Assembly (NCBI GenBank): GCA_049602155.1
Contig: JBMYRH010000008.1
Span: 194,153 to 258,152, forward strand
From: JBMYRH01 sp049602155
GTDB taxonomy: Bacteria; Myxococcota_A; UBA9042; PHBI01; JBMYRH01
Direction of reading: 5' to 3'
Length of the DNA stretch: 64,000 nucleotides
Made by a program: the position numbers and the translations under genes. This document shows positions 23,667-31,860 of this stretch, piece after piece; the first letter of the stretch is position 1, and each line of letters opens with the position of its first letter. Below the pieces are notes generated by a model that was not told where the DNA came from, searched no databases, and saw only the letters and a program-made list of their open reading frames with translations.

Positions 23667-24503
23667 TTAGTGCTGACCGCCCTTGGCGGGCATCCCGAGC
23701 GTCGTCCGCGCGGCCTTGGCGAGCTGAACGAGGGCAGAGCGCACCTCGTCAGGGCGGGTGATGGGCGCAGGGAAGGCGAGCCGAATAGGGCGGGGGCCTT
23801 CTGCAGTGGTCGCAGACATCTCGAAGCCGTATCGGTCGACCCCGGTCATCTGAGCTGCGCTCGTGTCAGAGGCCTTACTGAAGGCCTTGCAGTAGAGGAC
23901 CATGGTGTCGGCGTGGTCGTCGTTCATGTGCGCGATGATTGGGGCCGCTGCGTTGGCGATGGGGTCTGGGGTGGCGCCGCTCCAGTCCTCTTGCTCCACC
24001 CAAGACATCCGGCCGTAGCCACCGATGTAGCGGAGCGACGTCACCGTGAGCCTCCAGAAGGAGAAGTCTTTGAAGTCGACGTAGTACGAGGCGTTGGGGT
24101 GCCGGGCCAGGTAGCTCTCACGCGCCGAGGCTGACGCTTCGCCCTCGGCGAGCTCTTCACAGCGGCCGACCATCGTCACGCGACCACGCGCGAGGGGATC
24201 CCCTTCACCGGGCTCCGAGACCATCAGCGAGCAGCGCGGCTCGCGCAGGAGGTTCTTGGTGTGCTCAGCGAGGCGGCTGACTAAGAAGACCGGGCTGCCT
24301 TCGTCCAAAGCGAAGGTCACAAAAGACCCGTAGGGAAAGCCTTCAGGCTCCACGGTGAGCGTGCACAGTGTGCCTGTCCCCTGGGCGGCGACGAGCGTTC
24401 GAGCGCGCTCAGCGTGGCTTGGTGTGGCCACCTCGGGGTCGTAGAGAAGCTCCTGACGACGCCGGCGTGAGCCGCTTGGTGGTGCGTGATGTCCTCGTCC
24501 CAT
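23667..24503 (-). CDS. HugZ-like heme-utilisation / PNPOx-fold protein
   Basis: 278-aa protein with an N-terminal split-barrel of the pyridoxamine-phosphate-oxidase superfamily (TLCTLTVEPEGFPYGSFVTFAL; FLVSRLAEHTKNL; SFWRLTVTSLRYIGGYGRMSWV) and a C-terminal DUF2470-type domain (PIIAHMNDDHADTMVLYCKAF). This combination is typical of HugZ-type heme-binding or heme-degrading proteins and of plant glutamyl-tRNA reductase binding protein. ATG 24503 has AGGAG 5 bp upstream and begins 8 bp after the dehydrogenase stop, so it is the last gene of the second acyl-CoA operon. Flavin or heme binding is inferred from the family; activity is unproven. Confidence 0.85.
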   Translation of the reverse strand: MGRGHHAPPSGSRRRRQELLYDPEVATPSHAERARTLVAAQGTGTLCTLTVEPEGFPYGSFVTFALDEGSPVFLVSRLAEHTKNLLREPRCSLMVSEPGEGDPLARGRVTMVGRCEELAEGEASASARESYLARHPNASYYVDFKDFSFWRLTVTSLRYIGGYGRMSWVEQEDWSGATPDPIANAAAPIIAHMNDDHADTMVLYCKAFSKASDTSAAQMTGVDRYGFEMSATTAEGPRPIRLAFPAPITRPDEVRSALVQLAKAARTTLGMPAKGGQH

Positions 24504-24511
24504 GTCGACTC

Positions 24512-25375
24512 CTACCAGCTGTAAAATCCCTGGCCACTCTTCTTGCCCAGCTTCCCGGCGCGCACCATTTGGCGCAGCAAAGGAGGTGGTCGGAACTGTT
24601 CTCCACCGAGCTCGCTGTGCAGCGCCTCGGCGATCTTGAGCCGCGTGTCGAGCCCGACCAAGTCGGTCAGCTTCAACGGGCCCATTGGGTGACGGTAGCC
24701 GAGCTCCATCGCGCGGTCGATGTCCTCGGCGCTCGCGACGCCAGACTCAAGCATTCGGATCGCCTCGAGGCCCAAGACAAGACCCAGTCGGCTTGTCGCG
24801 AAGCCCGGGCTGTCACGGACGGTGATCATCTCACGGCCAAGGGCCTCGCCGATCGCCCGTGCGCGGTTCAGGGTCTCTTCGCTCGTCTGCAGCGCGGTGA
24901 CGATCTCGAGCAGCTTGACGATGTGCACGGGGTTGAAGAAGTGCATGCCGATGACACGCTCAGGGTGCGCCGTCGCCGCAGCGATCGCTGTGATCGGGAG
25001 GCTCGACGTGTTGGAGCCGAGGAGGGCATCTGCGGGCGCGAGGCGGTCCAGCATCGCGAAGAGGTTGGTCTTGAGTTCGAGGACCTCGGGGACCGCTTCG
25101 ATCACGATGCTCGCGTCGCAGACCATGTCCTCGAGATCGGTGCTGCCAGAGAGGCGCGCCAAGGCTGCATCTCGCATCTCAGGGGTGACCTTGCCGCGAT
25201 CCACGCCTTTGTCGAGGTTCGTACGGACGTGCGCGAGGCCGCGATCCAAGGCGTCGTTGTTCATGTCTGTCAGGATCGTGTCGTACCCGGCCATCGCGGC
25301 GACCTGAGCAATGCCATGCCCCATCACCCCGGCCCCGATGACGACGAAGCGCTGCTCGTTGAGTCCTTCAGCCAT
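24512..25375 (-). CDS. 3-hydroxyacyl-CoA dehydrogenase
   Basis: 287-aa paralogue of the enzyme at 422-1276. The Rossmann motif is GAGVMGHGIA, the catalytic block GMHFFNPVHIVKLLEIV is intact and the C-terminus ends in KLGKKSGQGFYSW. It oxidises 3-hydroxyacyl-CoA with NAD. The start ATG overlaps the stop of the upstream crotonase gene (TAATG), showing coupling. It belongs to the five-gene reverse-strand operon from 28006 to 23667, which has two crotonases and an alcohol dehydrogenase but no thiolase or acyl-CoA dehydrogenase, unlike the first cluster. Confidence 0.93.
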   Translation of the reverse strand: MAEGLNEQRFVVIGAGVMGHGIAQVAAMAGYDTILTDMNNDALDRGLAHVRTNLDKGVDRGKVTPEMRDAALARLSGSTDLEDMVCDASIVIEAVPEVLELKTNLFAMLDRLAPADALLGSNTSSLPITAIAAATAHPERVIGMHFFNPVHIVKLLEIVTALQTSEETLNRARAIGEALGREMITVRDSPGFATSRLGLVLGLEAIRMLESGVASAEDIDRAMELGYRHPMGPLKLTDLVGLDTRLKIAEALHSELGGEQFRPPPLLRQMVRAGKLGKKSGQGFYSW

Positions 25376-26181
25376 TAGCTCTTCTCCTTGGCGGCTCGCG
25401 CCGCGCGTCGCGCATCGCGCGCGTCTATGAACTGAGTCATGCGTCGCATCTTGTCGGGATCGTCATAGAGCACGGTCTGGGCCAGGGCCTCAAGGGAGAG
25501 CCCGGTTTGCTGAGAGCTCTCACGGCCGGAGTCGATAGCGACCTTGGCCAAACGCACCGCCATGGTGCTGTTCGAGGCGATGGTCTTGGCGAGCTCACGC
25601 GCCTTGGAGAGCGCGAACCCGTCAGGCACGACGTGGTTGAGGAGGCCAATGCGGCCTGCCTCTGCCGCGTCGATGATCGCGGCGGTGTAGATGAGCTCCT
25701 TCGCTTGGGCGATCCCGACGATCCGCTGTAAGCGCCACGTGCCGCCTGCTGCCGGGATAATGCCGAGGCTGACCTCGGGCTGGCCAAGCTTTGAGGAGGC
25801 GCCCGCGACGCGGAGATCACAGGCAAGAGCGACCTCACAGCCTCCGCCAAGCGCGTAGCCTTGGATGGCTGCGATGGTGGGGAAGGGGAAAGACTCGATG
25901 GCATCACAGAGCTTGGCGTTGTGGGCGGCCAAGGCCACGACCCCCTTGCGGTCTCGCAGCTCGGCGATGTCGGCGCCGCTGACGAAGGCTTTGTCGCCCG
26001 CGCCCGTCAGGATGAGCACGCGGACGTCTTCACGGTCCGCCAAGTGCAGCAGAGCCGTGCGTATCTCCAAGTTCATTGGGAGGTGCATCGCGTTCCGCGC
26101 CGCCGGTCGCTCGAAGGTGAGCAGCGCGACACCGTCGCTGTCGACCTCGACCCTGATGTGCTCGTACGTGGGTTCATTCAT
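25375..26181 (-). CDS. Enoyl-CoA hydratase/isomerase
   Basis: 268-aa crotonase-fold enzyme with all usual features: SGADIAELRD, ALGGGCEVALACDLR, catalytic Glu in LGQPEVSLG and the second Glu in QAKELIYT. The C-terminus is Arg/Lys-rich (DARDARRAARAAKEK). It overlaps the alcohol dehydrogenase gene upstream by ATGA and the dehydrogenase gene downstream by TAATG. Hydration of short-chain enoyl-CoA is the default call; isomerase or carnitinyl-CoA roles cannot be excluded. Confidence 0.91.
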   Translation of the reverse strand: MNEPTYEHIRVEVDSDGVALLTFERPAARNAMHLPMNLEIRTALLHLADREDVRVLILTGAGDKAFVSGADIAELRDRKGVVALAAHNAKLCDAIESFPFPTIAAIQGYALGGGCEVALACDLRVAGASSKLGQPEVSLGIIPAAGGTWRLQRIVGIAQAKELIYTAAIIDAAEAGRIGLLNHVVPDGFALSKARELAKTIASNSTMAVRLAKVAIDSGRESSQQTGLSLEALAQTVLYDDPDKMRRMTQFIDARDARRAARAAKEKS

Positions 26182-27206
26182 GGGGTCACCACTACCTTGC
26201 CGAAGACCTCGCGCGCCTCGATGGCGCGGTGAGCATCGGCGATTTCTTCCATTGGGACCACTCGGTCGATGACTGAGCGGAAGTGGCCGGCGTCGTAGAG
26301 AGACACGAGCTGCGCGAATTCTTGGCGAGTGCCCATCGTCGAGCCGAGGATCGACTGACTCTTAAAGAAGAGGTGCCGCAAGTTCACCCGCGCGTCGATC
26401 CCAGTCGTCGCGCCACAGGTGACGAGGCGCCCCGCCCAGGCGAGGCAGCGCAGCGATCGCTCGAAGACTTCGCCGCCGACGTGCTCAAACACGACGTCGA
26501 CGCCGCGCCTGTCGGTTAACGCCTTCACGCGGGACACGAAGTCCTCTTCGCGGTAGCCGATGGTCTCATCGGCGCCGAGCTCTTTGGCGAGCTCAAGCTT
26601 ACGGGCGCTGCCGGCTGTGGCGATGACCTGGGCCCCGAGGTGCTTCGCGATCTGAACGGCGCAGGAGCCGACCCCGCTCCCGCCCGCGTGGACGAGGACT
26701 GTCTCCCCCTCTCGCAGCTCGGCGCGCGCAACCAACATGTGCCAGGCGGTGAGGAAGCTGAGGCTCAGCGCGGCTGCGTCTGGGTAGGTCAGGCGCGCAG
26801 GCTTTGCGAACAGGTTCACGGCGGGCACGGCGACCAGCTCGGCGAGGCCACCGGGCTGGGTCTCTCCAAGGATGCCGTACTTGGGGCAGAGGTGATCGGC
26901 ACCGGCCTGACAACGCACACATTGTCCGCAGCTGACTCCGGGGGCGACCATCACGGGGTCACCGGGGTGCCACTTTTCAACGCCAAGCCCCACGGCGTGG
27001 ACATCCCCCGCGATATCCGCGCCGGTGATCATCGGGAGGTGAAAGGGGGCGCCAGGGATGCCGCGGCGCACCCAGACGTCCAGGTGGTTGAGGGCGCATG
27101 CGCGCACGCGGACGACGACCTCGCCAGGCCCCGGGGTGGGATCTGGCACCTCCTCCACGCGCAAGACCTCAGGCCCGCCGTGTTCGCGCAGGAGGACGGC
27201 CCTCAT
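26178..27206 (-). CDS. Zinc-type alcohol dehydrogenase / quinone oxidoreductase family
   Basis: 342-aa MDR-superfamily oxidoreductase. The structural zinc site is C-x2-C-x2-C-x7-C (CGQCVRCQAGADHLC), the NAD(P) fold is VLVHAGGSGVGSCAVQIAKHLGA, and GADIAGDVHAVG and GGLAELVAVPA are typical. Catalytic zinc ligands appear to be partly replaced (CALNHLD rather than a Cys-based site), so a zinc-structural reductase of quinone or enoyl type is as likely as an alcohol dehydrogenase. It is coupled on both sides by ATGA overlaps to the two crotonase genes, suggesting it acts on a CoA intermediate of this pathway. Confidence 0.86.
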   Translation of the reverse strand: MRAVLLREHGGPEVLRVEEVPDPTPGPGEVVVRVRACALNHLDVWVRRGIPGAPFHLPMITGADIAGDVHAVGLGVEKWHPGDPVMVAPGVSCGQCVRCQAGADHLCPKYGILGETQPGGLAELVAVPAVNLFAKPARLTYPDAAALSLSFLTAWHMLVARAELREGETVLVHAGGSGVGSCAVQIAKHLGAQVIATAGSARKLELAKELGADETIGYREEDFVSRVKALTDRRGVDVVFEHVGGEVFERSLRCLAWAGRLVTCGATTGIDARVNLRHLFFKSQSILGSTMGTRQEFAQLVSLYDAGHFRSVIDRVVPMEEIADAHRAIEAREVFGKVVVTP

Positions 27207-28006
27207 CGCCCGCTGAAGCTGGGCTTGCGCTTCTCGTTGTAGGCGCGGATCCCTTCGGCGGCGTCGTCACCCTTGAAGAGGCGCTGCTGCAGCTCTCTTT
27301 CGAGGGCCAGCCCCACGTCGAGGGAGGTCTCTCCGCCGGTTTGGCAGGCACGCTTGATCATCCCGACCGCGCCAGACGCACGACCCGGAGGGCAGAATGT
27401 ACGCGCCCATGCCACCGCTTTGGAGCGGAAGTCGAGGGCATCGTCTGCCTCGACGACGCGGTTGATCAGGCCTATCTCCAGGCCCTCCTCAAAGGAGAGG
27501 TTACGACCCTCAGCCATCAGCTCGATGGCCTTCGATTTACCGACCATGCGCGTCAGGCGCTGTGTACCGCCGGTGCCTGGCAGGACGCCGAGGTGCACTT
27601 CAGGGAGGCCAACCTTGCCGCGACCTTTCCTTGCGATGCGCATGTCACAGCCCATCGCCACTTCGAGGCCGCCGCCGACCGTGTGGCCGTTGAGCGCGGC
27701 GATCACGAGCTTCGGGGTCTGCTCCAAGCGGACTAGGGTCTCATTGGCGTGAAGACAGAAGTAGTACTTCGTCTCCGGCGTGAGCTCTTGGAGCATCGCG
27801 ATGTCAGCGCCCGCGCAGAAGAACTTCTCGCCTTCACCGGTCACGAGGATGACATGAACGGACTCATCCATTCGTGCCTCCAAGATCCATCGGTCGAGCT
27901 GCAGCATCATCGCGTACGAGTACGCATTGGCCGGCGCGTTGGTCAGGGTGAGGATCGCGACACCGTCGACGACCTCGTAGTCCACTAGGGTTCGGGATTC
28001 GCTCAT
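27203..28006 (-). CDS. Enoyl-CoA hydratase/isomerase, first gene of operon
   Basis: 267-aa crotonase-fold protein with CAGADIAMLQ, TVGGGLEVAMGCDMR, GLPEVHLGVLPGTGGTQRL (catalytic Glu) and SKAIELMAEG (second Glu). ATG 28006 has GGAGGA 5-6 bp upstream and is chosen over the longer frame for that reason. It starts the five-gene operon (crotonase, zinc oxidoreductase, crotonase, 3-hydroxyacyl-CoA dehydrogenase, HugZ-like). Having two complete crotonases in one transcript suggests sequential hydratase/isomerase steps, perhaps for unsaturated or ring-derived acyl-CoA, but no ring-cleavage marker enzyme is present. Confidence 0.91.
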   Translation of the reverse strand: MSESRTLVDYEVVDGVAILTLTNAPANAYSYAMMLQLDRWILEARMDESVHVILVTGEGEKFFCAGADIAMLQELTPETKYYFCLHANETLVRLEQTPKLVIAALNGHTVGGGLEVAMGCDMRIARKGRGKVGLPEVHLGVLPGTGGTQRLTRMVGKSKAIELMAEGRNLSFEEGLEIGLINRVVEADDALDFRSKAVAWARTFCPPGRASGAVGMIKRACQTGGETSLDVGLALERELQQRLFKGDDAAEGIRAYNEKRKPSFSGR

Positions 28007-28092
28007 GTGTTTCCTCCGGCTTCCGGCTTCCCATGTCGCCGCGAGACCTGTCAACTGCGCATCAGACTTGAACCGCAGGCACGGGTCCTCCT

Positions 28093-28416
28093 ATGGTCGC
28101 CCCCATGAGGCAATGGATTTCAGGTCTGGCGAGCGCGATCGTCCCCGGGAGTGGGCAGCTTTTCCGAGGGCGCGCGTGGGATGGCCTACTTTTCTTGGCG
28201 TTCGCGATCGCCCTGCACACGATCACTGGGGGGCTCGCCTTCCGGATCGGCGCCGACCTCGCGAGGGACGGTTGGCTCTACGGAGCCTTTGGGTTCCCCT
28301 CGGACCGTGTCAGCCCGATCACTGTCGTGACGACCGTGTTGATGGTCGCCACGCACCTCGGCGCAGCATGGGACGCAGCGTCCGATGAGGGGGCTGCGGA
28401 GGTTGAGGCCGTTTAG
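28093..28416 (+). CDS. Small membrane protein with PGSGQ motif
   Basis: 107-aa protein (103 if ATG 28105 is used). The N-terminus WISGLASAIVPGSGQLFRGRAW followed by a hydrophobic stretch resembles the start of TM2/DUF5683-like small membrane proteins; a second hydrophobic segment (SPITVVTTVLMVATHLGAAW) ends the membrane part. The tail is acidic. No clear ribosome binding site is seen before either ATG. It is divergent from the crotonase operon across 86 bp and its stop overlaps the convergent modC stop by 4 bp. Function unknown. Confidence 0.65.
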   Translation: MVAPMRQWISGLASAIVPGSGQLFRGRAWDGLLFLAFAIALHTITGGLAFRIGADLARDGWLYGAFGFPSDRVSPITVVTTVLMVATHLGAAWDAASDEGAAEVEAV

Positions 28417-29138
28417 GGCGCGTCGCGAGGATGCGCGACGTCGAAGAACTCAGCGACGAAGTCTGTGGCTGGCGCGGCGCTCAGGGTCTCTGCTGTGCCG
28501 TGCTGGATCACGCGGCCATCTTCTATGACGTAGACGTGCGCCTCGAGGGCTCGTACGTCGCGCGCGTCATGGGTGACGATGAGCCCTGGGGTCTCGCCTG
28601 GTCGCAAATATCGTGCAAGTCGGGCGCGCATCGTGCGCCGCGTTCGAGCGTCCATCGCGGCGAGAGGTTCGTCGAGCAACAACAGGCTCGGTGCGACGAT
28701 GAGCGCCCTCGCGAGCGCTACCCGCTGGCGCTCCCCACTCGAGAGGGACGCGACGGGGAGCTTCGTCAGTGCGTTCGCGTCGAGCTCGTCGAGTAGCGCG
28801 CGGGCTTTCGCGCGTCGCTCGTTTTGGCCGCCGGGGACCCCGAAGCCCACGTTGTCGAGGACGCTGAGGTGTGGGAAGAGCCCGTAGCCTTGCGGGACAT
28901 AGCCGATTCCGCGGTCCTCTGGGGCGCGGACCACCCCGGCCTTGGTGTCCACGAGGGTCGTGTGACCGACAGTGATGAGGCCGGCCGTCGGTGTGTAGGC
29001 CCCTGCAATCGTGCGCAGGATGGTGCTCTTCCCCGCGCCGTTTGGGCCGATGAGGGCGACAGGTGAACCGTCGCTGTGCAGGTCGACGTCCAGGTGAAGT
29101 GCACCCAAGTGGAGCATGATGCGGGCGCGCCAGGTCAT
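28413..29138 (-). CDS. modC: Molybdate ABC transporter, ATP-binding protein ModC
   Basis: 241-aa ABC ATPase: Walker A GPNGAGKST (about 32-40), Q-loop YVPQGYGLFPHLSV, signature LSSGERQRVALARAL, Walker B LLLLDEP and switch His in IVTHDARD. The C-terminal MOP (molybdate-sensing) domain of longer ModC proteins is missing; at 241 aa it ends just past the ATPase domain. It is coupled by ATGA overlap to modB and powers molybdate or tungstate import together with modA and modB. Tungstate or sulfate specificity cannot be ruled out from this subunit alone. Confidence 0.88.
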   Translation of the reverse strand: MTWRARIMLHLGALHLDVDLHSDGSPVALIGPNGAGKSTILRTIAGAYTPTAGLITVGHTTLVDTKAGVVRAPEDRGIGYVPQGYGLFPHLSVLDNVGFGVPGGQNERRAKARALLDELDANALTKLPVASLSSGERQRVALARALIVAPSLLLLDEPLAAMDARTRRTMRARLARYLRPGETPGLIVTHDARDVRALEAHVYVIEDGRVIQHGTAETLSAAPATDFVAEFFDVAHPRDAP

Positions 29139-29944
29139 GAGCGCCCTCCAGGTCGGAGGGTGCGCAAGAGTTGAGGGCTCAGCCGTAGCCCCAGCAACAA
29201 CACGATGGAGAGGCCCGCCAAGATGAGGGCCAGGGCACGCGCGATGTCGAGATCCGACTCAAGTGCGGTGTAGATCGCGAGGGGCATGGTCTGAGTGGTG
29301 CCGGGGAGGCTCCCTGCGAAGAGGAGGGTCGCACCAAATTCACCGAGGGCACGTGCCCAGGAGAGCGCTGCGCCAGTGACGAGCCCGGGGAGCGTCATCG
29401 GCAGGGCGACGCGCAGGAAGGTGCGCCACGGGGTGTGGCCGAGTGTTCGTGACACCAGGAGCAGGTCGTCCTCCAGGCGCCGAAAGGCCAAGGTTGACGC
29501 CTTGATGTAGAAGGGCGCAGATACCGTGACCTGAGCCAGGATGACGGCGCTCGTCGTGAATGGGATCTGTAGGCCGAACGCCTCCAACGCTCCCCCGAAG
29601 AGCCCCGCCCGACCGAATGTCTCCAGGAGCGCGATGCCGATCACAGCGGGGGGCAACACGATGGGCAGGTCTAGGAGGAGGTCTATTGCCGCAGCGCTCC
29701 GCCCGGATGAGCGGGCGAGCCACCAGGCGAGCGGCGTCCCGATGACGATGATGATGAGCAGGCTGACGAAGCTGGTGCGCAGGCTGAGCCACAGCGCAGG
29801 GCCCACGACGGGGTGAGAGAGGGCCTTGTAGAGGTCCGCAGGCGAGCTCGCCATCACGAGCGCCGCGAGCGGGATAAAGAGCACGCAGAGCGCGGGGATC
29901 GCCATCCAAAGGGCGGAGAGGCGTCGGTCGGTGGGCTGAGTCAT
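29135..29944 (-). CDS. modB: Molybdate ABC transporter, permease ModB
   Basis: 269-aa inner-membrane permease with about six hydrophobic helices. The cytoplasmic coupling loop (EAA motif) is seen in RALGEFGATLLFAGSLPG, typical of the molybdate/sulfate group. LDLPIVLPPAVIGIALLETFG is also characteristic of ModB. It overlaps modA and modC by ATGA on both sides. It works as a homodimer with ModC and receives the anion from the binding protein. Confidence 0.92.
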   Translation of the reverse strand: MTQPTDRRLSALWMAIPALCVLFIPLAALVMASSPADLYKALSHPVVGPALWLSLRTSFVSLLIIIVIGTPLAWWLARSSGRSAAAIDLLLDLPIVLPPAVIGIALLETFGRAGLFGGALEAFGLQIPFTTSAVILAQVTVSAPFYIKASTLAFRRLEDDLLLVSRTLGHTPWRTFLRVALPMTLPGLVTGAALSWARALGEFGATLLFAGSLPGTTQTMPLAIYTALESDLDIARALALILAGLSIVLLLGLRLSPQLLRTLRPGGRS

Positions 29945-30759
29945 GGGGCGATATACCCTAGCTCAATCAGGGCCGCGCGCGCCTGAGGAGACGCCATAAA
30001 TGCCCGCCACAGGCTCGCGGCCCTCGGGGGGGCAGCTGCGATGATATCCGCTGCGTAGTAGTCGACCTGGATGTTCTTGTCAGGGGGGAGCGTGACGGGG
30101 ATGACGTTGGGGGTGTTGCGTGCATCCGTGGCGTAGACCAGCGCGGCGTCCGCCTCGCCGAGCGCGACCTTGGCGCGGACAAGCCTCGCGTTGCTCTCTT
30201 CCGAGACGACGCGCGCCATCACACGTTCACTTAGGTCTCCATTGCGCTGGGCATCTTCGCGCGCCAAGAGCGCCCTCGCATACTCCCCGACGGGCGAATG
30301 AGGGGTCCCCAGGACGATCCGCTGGGCCCGAGGGAGCTGCTCAAGCTCTTGCACCTTGGCAGGGTTGTCAGTGGGGACGATGATCGCAAGGGTGTTGCCA
30401 GCGACCTGCCGCGGCGGTCCGGTGAGGCCGGCGTGATGGAGGGCCTCGACATGCGCCAGGTTGGCCGAGACGAAGATGTCGGCGGGGGCGCCTTGCGCAA
30501 TTTGAACGCGCAAGACTTGGCTGCCCGCGAAGGAGAAGACGACATCAGTGCCAGGGTGGGCGGCCTCGAAGAGGGGCTCCAGGTGCTCGAACAGCTCCGT
30601 GAGCGATGAAGCGGCGTGGATGCGCACGACGCCGTCGCCCTGGGGCGTGTGAGTGCACGCTACAAGACAGAGGCCCAGTACGAGGTGTCTGACCAGGCAG
30701 TTCAGCGGCCATAGAAGCAGCGGGATAGGGGGTTGCCGACGCACGGCCCCTGTTACCAT
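29941..30759 (-). CDS. modA: Molybdate-binding lipoprotein ModA
   Basis: 272-aa type II periplasmic binding protein. The N-terminal segment HLVLGLCLVACTHTPQ is a lipoprotein signal with lipobox LVAC, so it may be tethered. The family start VVRIHAASSLTELFEHLEPLFEAAHPGTDVVFSFAGSQ follows, with the substrate loop APADIFVSAN and KVALGEADAALVYATDA. It binds molybdate or tungstate and delivers it to ModBC. The start at 30759 is the nearest ATG that gives a complete signal; the ribosome binding site is weak. It begins 22 bp after the VOC gene stop, so the two may be co-transcribed. Confidence 0.9.
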   Translation of the reverse strand: MVTGAVRRQPPIPLLLWPLNCLVRHLVLGLCLVACTHTPQGDGVVRIHAASSLTELFEHLEPLFEAAHPGTDVVFSFAGSQVLRVQIAQGAPADIFVSANLAHVEALHHAGLTGPPRQVAGNTLAIIVPTDNPAKVQELEQLPRAQRIVLGTPHSPVGEYARALLAREDAQRNGDLSERVMARVVSEESNARLVRAKVALGEADAALVYATDARNTPNVIPVTLPPDKNIQVDYYAADIIAAAPPRAASLWRAFMASPQARAALIELGYIAP

Positions 30760-30781
30760 GAATCGAGGCGGGATGGGGGGC

Positions 30782-31171
30782 TCAGGGGGCGCTCGGCCAT
30801 CGCGGATCGTCGAAACGTTGCAGCTCGACCAGGTACCCGTCTGGATCACGCAGGAAGGCGTGGGTGATGTTGAAGCGTGGGTTGTGGGCTAGCGGCGACT
30901 CGAAGGTCACGCCGGCGTCTTGCAGGGTCGCAGTCACGCCCTCTACATCGGTCGTGACGAGGGTGATGATAGGCCCATCGACTGCGTCGGGTTCGCGGTG
31001 TGTACAGAAGCCGATGAAGCCTGTAGAGGAGATCTGGAAGATCCGGCAGGCGCCTTGGTCTAAGACCATCGGCACGCCGAGCATCCCTTCGTAAAAGGCC
31101 TGAGCCGCGTCGAGATCGGCGCAGGGGAAAAAGCACACGCTCTGCTGAAATGGCGGTTTGGCGTTGGGCAT
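30782..31171 (-). CDS. VOC/glyoxalase-fold protein
   Basis: 129-aa single vicinal-oxygen-chelate domain: QQSVCFFPCADLDAAQAFYEGMLGVPMV at the start and FNITHAFLRDPDGYLVELQRFDDPRW at the end, the usual two beta-alpha-beta halves. Members include glyoxalases, dioxygenases and antibiotic-resistance proteins; the metal residues are only partly evident, so function is open. ATG 31171 has GGAGA 7 bp upstream and replaces a longer frame. It sits directly before modA on the same strand and is divergent from the SnoaL-like gene. Confidence 0.82.
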   Translation of the reverse strand: MPNAKPPFQQSVCFFPCADLDAAQAFYEGMLGVPMVLDQGACRIFQISSTGFIGFCTHREPDAVDGPIITLVTTDVEGVTATLQDAGVTFESPLAHNPRFNITHAFLRDPDGYLVELQRFDDPRWPSAP

Positions 31172-31296
31172 GCTGGAGTCTCCGTTGGCATGCGATGTCT
31201 CGGTGACTGGAGGGCGGCCATGAGACATTGCAAGGTTCCGCTTGCAGGCGAGGTGGCTGCGCTGCTTAGCTTGGCCCGCAGATACGTGGAGGCGCA

Positions 31297-31755
31297 ATGA
31301 TTGACGTCAAAGACATTGAGGCAGCTCAGAGGGCATGGGGCGAGGGCGTAGTCGCCATCGGTAGCGCACCGTCGTGGGAAGAGTCGCACGCGCTCGCCGT
31401 CGCATTCGTGACGAAGCGTTATGCGCTTGGCGACGCAGCACTCTTATTTTGCCCGACAAAGGCTCGAGAGGTGCAGTTTCGAGGCACCCTAGACGACGCG
31501 GTCTCGTACTTCGTGGGGCGCGATGCGCGTCACGCTGAAGACGGGGGCTTCGCGCTCCAGCCTTGGACCGCTGTCCGCTTCGAGAACGCGGGTGTGGTCT
31601 GTGGAGAGGAGATGGCCCTCGCGATGGGGAACTATTTCTTCAAGGACACGGACGGCGTAGAGCTCAAAGTTGAGTACTCATTTGCGTACGTGCGCGACCC
31701 TGAGGGGGGCCTCCAGGTGCAGCTCCATCACTCAGCGTTGCCTTACAGCGGCTAG
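31297..31755 (+). CDS. SnoaL/CaMKII-association-like protein
   Basis: 152-aa cytoplasmic protein with the alpha+beta layout of the NTF2/SnoaL superfamily: AAQRAWGEGVVAIG helix, HALAVAFVTKRYAL, then antiparallel strands (FRGTLDDAVSYFVG, AVRFENAGVVCGEEMALAMGNYFFKD, VEYSFAYVRDPEGGLQVQLHHSALPY). The family contains proteins annotated as phosphoribosyl-AMP cyclohydrolase-like or small-molecule-binding; no catalytic set is visible here. ATG 31297 has GGAGG 4 bp upstream. It is divergent from the VOC/mod cluster. Function unknown. Confidence 0.75.
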   Translation: MIDVKDIEAAQRAWGEGVVAIGSAPSWEESHALAVAFVTKRYALGDAALLFCPTKAREVQFRGTLDDAVSYFVGRDARHAEDGGFALQPWTAVRFENAGVVCGEEMALAMGNYFFKDTDGVELKVEYSFAYVRDPEGGLQVQLHHSALPYSG

Positions 31756-31765
31756 AGGCGCAGGG

Positions 31766-31783
31766 GAGGCGTGAGCACGCCTC
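31766..31783. repeat. Perfect 8-bp inverted repeat after SnoaL-like gene
   Basis: GAGGCGTG and CACGCCTC separated by two bases, 11 bp after the stop at 31755. No T-tract follows, so it may be a weak or Rho-assisted terminator, or a hairpin protecting the mRNA end. Confidence 0.5.
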
Positions 31784-31860
31784 GGTTATCGCGGACGTGA
31801 CATGTGTGGTGAGTCGGCTATCATCCGCAGCCGGTTCTTCGTTAGATAGGGGGCGTATCG

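Noticed and set aside
23667..28006. Anaerobic benzoyl-CoA degradation operon
   Set aside because: Two crotonases plus a zinc oxidoreductase resembled it, but no ring reductase, ring hydrolase or typical Had/Oah motif is present.
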